A stretch of DNA of 64,000 bases, from the NCBI GenBank assembly GCA_028564675.1, contig JAOVVO010000105.1, positions 97,753 to 161,752 of the forward strand. Reading direction: 5' to 3'. Made by a program: the position numbers and the translations under genes. Below the pieces are notes generated by a model that was not told where the DNA came from, searched no databases, and saw nothing but the letters and a program-made list of their open reading frames with translations. The DNA comes from Onchocerca lupi. Its lineage: Eukaryota > Nematoda > Chromadorea > Rhabditida > Onchocercidae. This document shows, in pieces, positions 1 through 10,900 of the stretch. Every line of letters begins with the position of its first letter. Positions within the stretch are counted from its first letter, which is position 1.

Positions 1-440
1 GATTTTTCTTAATTTTTTGGTATGAATTTTTTCAAATTTCATGCAAAAGCCGTTTTTTTAATAATATTTTTCAATAATTCGCTGTTCATTTTCTTGTTTT
101 TTTACAAACGTAATAAAGTAAGTTTTTGACGTTTCGTTTCTGTTTTTTTCAACCTAGTGGCATGAATTCTTTACGACGCAACAACGTGAATTATTTAATA
201 ACGTGACAAAATAAGTTATTTAATATTTAATTCACTTTTACCAGTTTCTTTGTAACGTAATAACGTAAATTCTTTACAACATAAGAACAAAAAATTTTTT
301 TTAAAAGTAAAAGCAAACAAGCAAAGCAAGGCAAATTAATTTAGACTTTGATTTTAAATTATTCAGTATTCTATTCTCCTTCCCAGTTTCTTTAAAGCAC
401 AACACGTATTTTACTCTATCCAATTCGGCTTTTTTTTTCA
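1..440. other. Upstream region of the plus-strand gene
   Basis: No coding exon is seen. The stretch is AT-rich, with degenerate repeats of an aacgtgaa/aacgtaa-type motif around 150-290. It should hold the 5' flank of the plus-strand gene; no TATA element or other promoter motif can be singled out. Confidence 0.4.
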
Positions 441-441
441 G
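430..441 (+). promoter_or_regulatory. Candidate trans-splice (spliced-leader) acceptor
   Basis: A run of T followed by cag ends at 441, 39 bases before the proposed ATG at 481. A T-rich tract ending in cag with no matching upstream donor near a start codon is the usual look of a nematode spliced-leader acceptor. It would leave a 39-nt 5' UTR. Inferred from position and motif only. Confidence 0.4.
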
Positions 442-480
442 GTTTTTCCGAAATTTTCGCCTTTTACTATTTGATTTTAA

Positions 481-483
481 ATG
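481..483 (+). CDS. Exon 1: start codon alone
   Basis: The reading is ATG followed at once by gtaagt, a consensus donor. It supplies only Met1 in phase 0, which is what exon 2 needs to read TTIGGPKN. No other upstream ATG that I tested joins exon 2 or 3 in frame. Confidence 0.5.
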
Positions 484-3400
484 GTAAGTTTTGCTGTCGC
501 ATGAAACTCTAATTGGATGTCATCACTGTCGCATTATTTTCAATTTTTCTTTTGAGACACTTTTGTATATTATCTGCTTTCACTTTTTCAATATTTCATT
601 ATCTTCCATAATATTCTGTACATTATTTTCCTTTTTTTTTTCTTTAAAAATTTATAACTATAAATGTTGGATCAGATCATGTTGTCTCAAAATTAATCAG
701 CAGGTAGAAATTCTCTTTTTATTTGCTAATTGAAAATTTGCATAACACTTTTTGATAAATGGCAGTATAAGTTCGATTTATTGATATTTTAACAGGCAAT
801 AATATTCAATGTCGAATATTTAAACAGTACTGTTCCGAAAAAATTGAAGTGAAAAATTTTGAGCAATCTTAACATCCATAAATTGGCCAAATTTTAATTT
901 TTTTTTTTTTCAAAATCTACTTTTGTAAATTTTTTTGTATAATGTCTTTAATTTTTGTGAAAATATGTAAATTGATTCAATCTTCATTAATTTTGCTCAA
1001 TTTTATATTTTTGCAAAATATCCTAATTTAACAGTATGCTTGATCGATTAAATCAGTTTTACATTATTGTTTTAAGTAAAAATTTCAGCGAATTTTAAAG
1101 AAAATGATTATGATTATTAAATTAATATATTAATCAATCAGTCGATCAATTATTTAATCCTATCATCTTCTTTATCACTTTTCTAAATCATCTCTGATGT
1201 CGGCGTCTTAATTTTTCACTTTTTTTTTTTTTTTTTCATCAAAACATATTAAACTATTAATTATGATTCCAATTATTATAGTATTTTGGGAACAAATATG
1301 CCAATAAATTTTTACTAATTTTTGTTTTTTCATTTTTTCTTTACATAAACTTTTCTGTCTGCATGAATCCTTTTCTTCATTCTTGGTTGATCTTCATTGA
1401 TAATAATTGCTCTGATATCAATGATATCATGATCTTGTGATTTTACTAAGTGCTATCATGATAATCTGAAGTCAAAGGATGGACGAAAAAAACGGTAAGA
1501 ATATTTTACATATTTTATTCTGTTTTAATTTAATCAATTACTTTTTTCTTTTTTTCTTACAATTTATTTACGAAACATTTTTCATGTTTTCGTTTACAAA
1601 TGAATATTTAAACTTTGTTGAAATCGTTCAAATCGAAATAATTTAGCAAATCATGAATTTTTCGTTTTTATTAATTTTTTAATTGTCTCTCTCATTTCAG
1701 TATTTCAGATATTTTGTTTCTGTGCAAACTTTCTCAGCTCCAACTATTTTTGTTTTATGTTTGTAATTAATATTAAATATCCAACATTAAATTGAATTGT
1801 AATTAACAGTTACTGACAAATTTTTGAAATTAATATATTATGTGGGAAGAACAAATTGAATTTTGTATCAAATATTTAATGAAATAATTTAATGAATATG
1901 TTTCAATGCTACTGACATAATTTTTTCAATTTTAGACAAAATTTTAAGTTTTACTGATATCATCAATGTAACCTTTATTTATTTTTAGACAACAATTGGT
2001 GGACCGAAAAATGTAAGCTTTTCCTCTTTTTTTTTTTATTAGTAATTACTTCATTAGTGATTAGTAATTTAACTTAATTACTTGATTCTTAACAGCAAAA
2101 TTTGTAATTGCCGGGCATTTTATTCAAGAAAATGCAATAATGGAATTTTTAGAATAATTTTTTAAACGAGTGACAGTGATCAGTAAAATTGATGATTTTC
2201 TTTGCATGCAGGTAACATCAAGATGAAAGACTTTCCTCATTTATTTTTTTCTAATTAAAAAGAATTTTACCGTTAGCAAAAATGCTATTGATGAAGTGAA
2301 TTCGGTTTACTTCACAAAAAAAAAATCTTTTTTTTTTTTAATTTTAGAATATATAATAATTAAATTCTTGCATATCCAACAATAAAAATTCAAATTTTAA
2401 CAAATTGCTGCTGTTGATTCCTTTTATAAAAAATTGAAAAGAAAAAGCTATTTAAAATGCAAAAGTCCTAAAAATAGTCACTGTTTTTTTGTATTAAACT
2501 ATGAATTTTTATCAATTTTCACTCAATATTTAAAATCATAGTTTTTGAAAAATTTGACAAACATATTGTATTCATTAGAATTTTAAATTCTGAATAACTC
2601 TGACGGATTGAAATTGAATAGATAATTGCACTTGTCGCAATTTGTGGACTATGACTTTTTTCGCAAAATTTATTTAGTTAAGCTTAAAACCAAGTTTTAA
2701 ATACAATGGTATTAAATTTAATGCATTTTCCACTAAAATTATTTCGTTTATATTTTTCATTTTATGATGATCTTATCACCTTTTTATATAAATTTTAAAT
2801 TCCAAATTTCTGTAAAACAGTTTTAAAACCATGAACATTATATTTAAATCCAGAAAGGCAGAATTCATGTTAATTTATTTTTAAAAACTTAAAACAAACG
2901 AAATATTATGTCAAAATGAAATGCATATAAGAATTAATTTTAAAAGTTTCGAATAGTTTGAAATAAAAAATTTAAAAACTTTTTCTATTAGAACTATCCG
3001 AATAAATAGTATTATGCAGTTCATTAATTAATTGCGATTTATTTGGATACTATGCGATTCTTTTATTTCAACTAACTTTTTAAAACACAGTCCATTTGCG
3101 TATATATCGCGATAACGATTCAGAAATCTATGCATCTTTTTTTTTTTTTTTTTTCGCTTCAAACGATGAACTAATAATTTGAAGTTCGCAAACTAACAGC
3201 ATTAATTTTTCTAAAATTCGAAACTTCTATTAGTGCTTTTTTTTTTTTCATAAATGTTAGTTTTTTTTTCATTCGTTGAATTTTATTCGGGACTTTTGAG
3301 ATGTAGTAATAATAAATTTAATTTAAATAATTACAATCAATTAAAGAAGAAGAATAATTTGTTATTGAATAATAATTTGATAAATATGATCCTTTGTTAT

Positions 3401-4872
3401 TGAAGAATAATTTGGTAACTCGAATTGCTGCTATTTGTCAATAAGTTGATGACGTATCATTGCGGAATTTATAGTTTATTGAAATCAAAGATGTAAACAG
3501 GATGATAATTTAATGATAAGACAATGATAAAGAAGGCTTAATGATAACAATTGTATTTATTTTTGCTTTAGAATAGCGACTTAGATCAGTTAGCGCGGTT
3601 GAATGAAAAACTTTTGGAACGATCTAGAGGAAGGCGAGCGGACTACAAACTTGTTGATTCTGAAATTGTTAAAACAGCACCTGAACCAGTTCCAGTTACT
3701 GTTAAGGTTCGCTTTTTTGGCTATCTTTTTCCGATATCATCAAAATTATCGGATATTTTGAATAAATCGATAATCGATCTGTCGGCTAAGTAAGTCATTC
3801 AATTAGCACTTCTCCTTTTCGCAAAATTCAGTCGAATTTAAATTACACCTATCTTAAAATTAAGCATTAAGAGAATTTTTACTGTTTTTCTTACTTTATA
3901 GAAATAGTTAGAATTTCAAAAAAATTTCAAATTTATAACAAAAAAAAAAAAAAAAAAAACGAAAGAAAACAAGATATTAGTGTTGCAAGAAAAATGGATT
4001 TCTTTTTTAGATTTTAATTTAATTACTTGTAGATTTTAATTTTAATTGCTATTTTTACCTCTATTGAATTAGTATAATTGAGGAATTAGAAATAATTCAT
4101 TTTTGAATATAATTTCGTATTTAAGTTTCTCTTGTTTACAGGAAATAAGACAACGTAAGGGGAAATGTTTTATAATTACCAACATTAACATGAACAAAAT
4201 TGTATGAACATTTCGTTTATTAGATTATAATTATTAAGGTTTTATAAATTAACCAGAAAATCGGATTGGTTTTTTCCTCTCCAATATATGATACTTGGGA
4301 GTAGTATTAATTCATTCATTAAACATTTAAATTTGCATAGAATTTATTCGATAATAATTAGTTCGACTATTCTAATTTGAATACATTTTACAGTCAACCT
4401 TTCTGTTCGTTAGATGATTTTTGAAATTGAATTATCTAAAACAATTAAAGATCAACGCCAGACGCTAGATTGCTGAGATAATTTAGTTGACAATGCTGTA
4501 AAATAAATATTATCGATTGATTTATTTAAAAATAGAGATTGTCGATCGATTCTTTGAAATTATAATCATGATGTATGGATATTCAATATTACAGCTGTAA
4601 GATTTCGAAAATTTAGTTTTTTTTTTAAAAAAAAGAATGCAATAAAATCGAATTTCTTTTATCTCTAAATTTAAATAAAGAATTTCTTTTTTAGTTAAGG
4701 AAGTTTTTCTTCCTGTAAAAAAAAAAAAAAAAAGTCTGACGAAATTTTTAAAGAAATTTAATTTGTTGACAATTTTAGAACAAACTAAGCATGTTTTTTT
4801 TTTTTTTTTTTCTATTTTCTTTATGTCATTCATTTTTTCTCCTTCTTCTATTTCTATCATCTATTTTTCGAC

Positions 4873-4915
<43 letters not shown>

Positions 4916-7900
4916 GCCAAAAACTTTTGGAAGAAAAGGAAAAATGGAACTAATTTTGGGATGTTTGTTTTGTTGCTTCCAGGAGCAAATACGTGATATG
5001 CTCGAATCGCGGATTTCCAATGATACATCCGTTAATTCAACCATTCCACAACAGGATCGATCTGGTTACGTAACGGTACGATAACTGCTTCCTTCAAAAT
5101 GGAACTAAAAAATTTTACTTTTTTTTTTTACAAAAGCTTTGATCAACGCAAAAATTGATTTTTTTTCTTTTTTTTTAGAAAATGCTTTTTAAGGCGATTA
5201 AATGAAAATTTTTGCATAAAAGCGTTTCTTTATTTCTTTTGTTTTATATTTTTTGTTATTTTCTAATCTATCATGATTGCTGCTGTGTTTTTCTAATATT
5301 AATTAAATAACGATTTCAAGCCTAATTGTCTTTTTTTTTTCATCAATAACCTTTAATTTTTCATATTTAATATGTTTGTTGTTTGATTGAAATTTTCACT
5401 TAAATTTTTTTGAAAAAAAAAAAAGAAAAGGAAAAAAATGCTATAAAATATAAAATTCTCATAAATTCTTACTTTTACAAGTTTATTTTTCATTTATTAT
5501 TTACGAGTTCTATTTTAGGCATTTTTCTCCTTATTAGGCCTTCTTCCTGAAAAAAAAAACGAATCAAAATTCGTTTAATTTCAGAAAAAGCCGGTTATAC
5601 TTTTTCAGGATGCTTCATCAGCTACTTGGCAATTTTCATCCCATTCATTTTCACCTCGTTCCGTTGTTTCGGTAAATGGTGGTGGTGCCAAGGATGGACT
5701 GCTCAAGGTGCGTACCGATTTGTCCCCAGGCCTTTGGCGTACCCTTTCCCGATCCAATGCTGCCGTGCAAACTGCGCACATCGAGGTCTGTCTGGCTTTT
5801 TTCCGAAAATCAAGGCGCAAAATGTCAATGTTGAAGTTAGAGAGATACCGTATCCAAAAAATCAAACTTCAAACGAAGAAAAATGGCTTGATTTTAGGAA
5901 CTATTTCCTCCCGTAAAAAATTAAAAAATTTTTTTTCTATGAATTATGCGAATTATCTTTTTGTATTCTAAAAAAAAAAAAAAAAAAAGAAGGCTTTCAA
6001 ACATTTCATTTTATTTCAAGCTAAAATTCCGGAATGTTTTCAAATTTCGGAAGTTTTCATTAATTTTCCAATGCTTTAATTTACTCAGATTATATTTGAA
6101 TGTTTTTTGCAAAAAAAAAAGCTTCATGGGTTACTTTGCTTTAACCGTTTTGCATATTTCTAAGGCAAATTATCACAGCACCAATTAATTTCATTGCACA
6201 TATTTTATTCATTTTTTCTTTGATCTGATCGATTCTTTTCGTTCGCTTCAATTTAATTCAAAAAATTTTAATATTTATTTCAAAGAAATATTTTGACTTT
6301 TGTGTAAATTATCGGAGGAAGTCCTAGAAAAATCTAATAATAAGATCCTGATAGAAATGTTTCTTAACGAATTGTTTAGGTATTTAAATTTCTAAATTCA
6401 TTGTTTGATTTTCTTATCTATTACTTCAGATATACCGCCATTTGAATTTGAATTAGCTTTAAAAAATTAATAATTGGAATTTTTATAAGGATTATTTTGT
6501 ATATGCTGCAGCAGTAATTTTCCATTTTAATGTACTGAATAATCTTCAATAGCCTGAAAATTGATCGATAAATACTCTTGATTATTGTGTATCCTTCAGG
6601 AGCTGAATGGCAACTCTCGGGATTCTCGGATCTAAATTTAATAAGAACAGTTAGCTTACACCTATCTCGTAATTATTATCATACTTTATGTTCTAAAATC
6701 TCTTGCTGCCATAATCAAATCTCAGAAGGTAAATGACCCGAAGAATGATCAAGTCTTAGGCCATAAATGACTCGAAAATGGATGGATGATGTAGTTGACG
6801 TGATGATCAACGTGATTATGACACGTAACAAGACACGGCTAATGTCATAGTAGATCACTTAATCTTATTGCAGATCACTTTTGCAGAACACCTGATCTAA
6901 TTTCTAGAAAATCAAATAGTAACAAAAATTTTGCATTTTAAAACTTGATAAATGAAATGCGAGGAATCCTTTAACTATTCAAATAATTGCAAATATACAC
7001 TGTAATATTAGTAGTGAATGATAATTATTTGATATTTAATTGATAATTATTAAATTATTCGATAAATACTAAATTAATTGAAACAGGTTTTATTATTGTC
7101 TCAACCCAGCAGGTCTTACCCCCCCCCCCCCCCAATGTTTATTACCAATTTATTATTACATCCACAATTTTCATTGATTAGGAGGGTATATTATGAATTG
7201 GTGGCATTTCCTTATCAGACAGGTTTTTTTGTTGAATCGATTTTACTGGACTAATTTTGAAAAATCAATTTTCATGTTTATATGAGGCCATAAATGCGTT
7301 ACTCCAAAATTTCATACACAGAATTTATATTTTCGATTAGTTATCCAAAGTTTAACATGAATTATTCTAATTTTATTGCGGAAATTTTATCTGTGAAATT
7401 GTTGCAGAATTAAAATAATTCTCTCTTCATCAGCGTTGATTCATTGATGCAGAATTGCTCTAGAATCTGCTTTATCTAAATTAAATTTCACAATTTTTTT
7501 TTTTTTTTTGGAAGAATTTTTCATTAATTTCTATATAAAAAAAATTTTTGTTAAGAAATTGTTAAATTTTTTATTTTTCATCCAAACGTCCAATTAAAGT
7601 TTTTTTTTTTCACATTAATTAATGAATTTAAAAAATTTTTCATTTCAAGTAAAGGTTGAATATTTGGGATGAATGTCAAATCTCGATTCATTAAATTATT
7701 TTTATTACCTCCGAGTCTCTTTTTTTTTTGCTATATTTTTCTAAAGATTTAATAATTTTTTTTTTTAATTAATTTAATGGATTAAATATTTTAATCAATA
7801 ATAGGAGTAACTTGTGAATTGTTTTTTGATATTCTGGAAAGTCTTGCACAAAACAGTTTCATTTGATAAGTGAGTAAATTCAGAGTGAGAAACAGCATTG

Positions 7901-10900
7901 GCCCTACATGCCGGCACGTTTGGGCCCCGTAACGGATTCAGCGCAATCCACGATGACACGTGAATTCAACGAGAATTTCGAGAGAAGCATCGAACGTTAC
8001 GCTTCGTTACCGACGCTACACAGTGACACACGTGGAACATTGATTAAGATTAAGGTATCTTAAATGGAATTATTTTCTAAAAATTAGTTAGGTTCACAGC
8101 GTACATTCCCTTCGCACATTCCAGAAATTAATTTTGAATTTAATTTCTAATTTTTTTGAACCTAGATTTTGTAAATATTACCATTTTCTAGATCGGTATA
8201 TATTTTAATTATTTATCAAAAAGTTTAAATCTTTTAGAAATGCATGCTACTATTTCTATCTTTTTTGAATTTAAACCTTTAAAATATATATGCAAATGTG
8301 AATAATTTCACAGAATCAATGCATTAAAGCATCTAAAAAATGGTAATTTGAAATGTAATTATAATTTAAAAAATAATTGATTTTAACATTTTTTCCTATT
8401 CCCATATTTTTCTAATTTATTGTGCACCTTTTATCTTACCCATTCTTTCGTCTAATTTATAGCATTTTTTAAATTGTAACAAACATTCTAAGAAAGTTTT
8501 GGCATCATTCGTAAAATTAAATTCAATTGAACAAATTGTCATAAAAACTTTTCTAACTGTCTTTACTAAATGCATATTGAACGGTAACACAGTTTTTTGA
8601 ATTATTCCACAATTCCTTTTTTGATTTCTTATTTAAATTTCTGGTTTTCCGTAATCTTCAGTTGAAGACTTTTGTTTTTTACGAATTATTTCGCAAATTT
8701 TTTCTTAATTTCTGATTTAAATTTCAATCTTTTGCAATCTTCGATTGAGGACTTTTGTTTTTTGTTTCTTTTTTTTTCGAATCATTTTGTTTTTCTGGCT
8801 TATCACTTTAATTTTAATTTTCTAACTTATTTCGAAATTCGTTCAAGAACATATTTAACAAAATCATTAACCGCAAAAAAAATCATTAATTTATGTTGCA
8901 AGCTATAATAAACTCACCGTCTGGACGAGATTTTTTAAAATTATTAAATTTCATTCAAGTGCTTTATGATGATAGTAATATCGAATGCATAAAGCATGTC
9001 TGTTTGCACGTCCTGCAGATCATTTGTGATAAATGATAAGTGATAAGACGATATCAAGAGAACTATTACGAACAACAAAAATGAATTTATTGCATGATCT
9101 GATTGCTTGCTTAAACCTTTCAGATTGCTTACTGTATTTTTAGATTTTATTTACCCCAGTAATTTCTTATGTATATTAGCATGATATTTGACCCTTGACC
9201 TATGGCCTCTCCTTCATCATTACCATTGATTTATCTACTTGGCCATTTCTGTTAATTAAATGACAAGTAAGTCTTCTTGGCAAGTAAATGTCAATATATC
9301 TAAAATAAATGTCAAGATGTCAGATTATAGATTATCAAAATACAGAAGTATATAATTTCCTTAATCATGACATTTCTAATATTTAATTCTACAACTTCCA
9401 AATCGGATTGAAATTTGTTAAAATCCAAAATTAAATTTGAATTTCACGCAGAGTTATTGTACTTGAAATTTTAGGATGATAAACCTCGCGGTATTATGAA
9501 ACGTCGTGAATTGGAAACCAAGGATCAGATGATGTATGCAGAAGAACCACGACAGGTAGCTCGAACTGATCATTGGGATGAGCAACGAGTTGCTGCAGCG
9601 GTAGGCGCTAATAATTTAGTTGTAACTTTGAAAAATTTTGGAATTTAAATGATTTTAAAAATTATCTAACTTATAACAAATGATTGATCATGCGATTAAT
9701 TGAGCATTAGTTAATCAATCATCATAACAAATGATTGATCATGCGATTAATTGAACATTAGTTAATCAATCATCAATTAATTAATCTGTTATTAGGTTGA
9801 TTGTAATTAATTGATTAACCTATTATTAAGTTGATTGTAATTAATTGATCATGAAATTGATTAATTGAATCATAATTGATTATATTGAAGAATTGGACTT
9901 TTTTTCTTGGCTTTTTTTTCGTACTTTTTTTTTTTATCAAATTTAAATACAAATTTCTAATTTGTTGAAATTTTCTTTTAAATATATTATTGAATTTATG
10001 AATTTTCAGAGATTTTGAAAAAATTTTTCAATTTAGAAACCGAAAATAACGGAAACAGTACAAAGAGTGGAAGAACATAAACGTATTGAAGAAATTGAAA
10101 GACGTGTACAACGTAAAGAAAAGAAAGAAAAGAAACATCGAAGTTCTCATCGAAGTTATCATCATCGTGGTGGTGGTAATCGTGAAGCATACGGTTATAA
10201 TAGTTACAGTGATGAAGGTGTGAAATGATTTTCAAATTTCAATTTAAATTCAATTTTTTTTTTTTTTTTTTTTAAATACGAATCGGATTTGAAGATTCAA
10301 GGATATAAGAAAGAAATTGAGAATTTCAAGATTCAAAAACTATGAATTACTTTTGTAAACAAAGTGAAAGATAAGTTGCTATAGTTCAAAAAGTTATGAG
10401 TTCTTGTATTATATTGATCGTAATTCTAACAATTGAATTTGACCAAATAAGATAAACTATTCTCGCAGATTGAACGTATCAAGGCTGAATTTTCGCTGCA
10501 ATTCATTTTAGATCACAAAGATTTTTTCGCATATTTTAGGATGAATATTTCAAATTTACAAATTTTTCGCAATAAATATTTGCTTGCATGCAATATTTTT
10601 CTATCATACTGGCCATGAATTTTTGTGTCATGTTGGCCAAAAGTCCTTGTGTCATATGGGCTATGACTTTTTGTTTCATATTGGCGACGAGTTTTTTTTG
10701 TTATATGGCCATGAGTTCTTGTGTCATGTTGGCCATGAGTTTTTTGTGTCGTATGGGCCATAGTTCTTGTGTCATACTAATCGTAATTCTAATTTTTTCA
10801 CAATTCTACAGTTTGTCGTCAAGTTTTGTCAAATCGTTACAAACTTTCAGATTTCTGAAATATCCGAACTCGTCGTAATTTTCTACGAGTTTCATTCTCT

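Noticed and set aside
1479..1494. A possible first exon MDEKN with a good donor (gtaaga)
   Set aside because: It ends in phase 1. Joining it to exon 2 gives a TAA at the exon 2/3 junction, and joining it straight to exon 3 gives GAA TAG.
4763..5044. Phe- and Lys-rich frames around the 39-base T run
   Set aside because: They are translations of homopolymers; only 4983-5075 in its own frame fits neighbouring exons.
5605..5865. Minus-strand frame opposite exon 5
   Set aside because: It is the shadow of a GC-rich plus-strand exon with matching phases on both sides.
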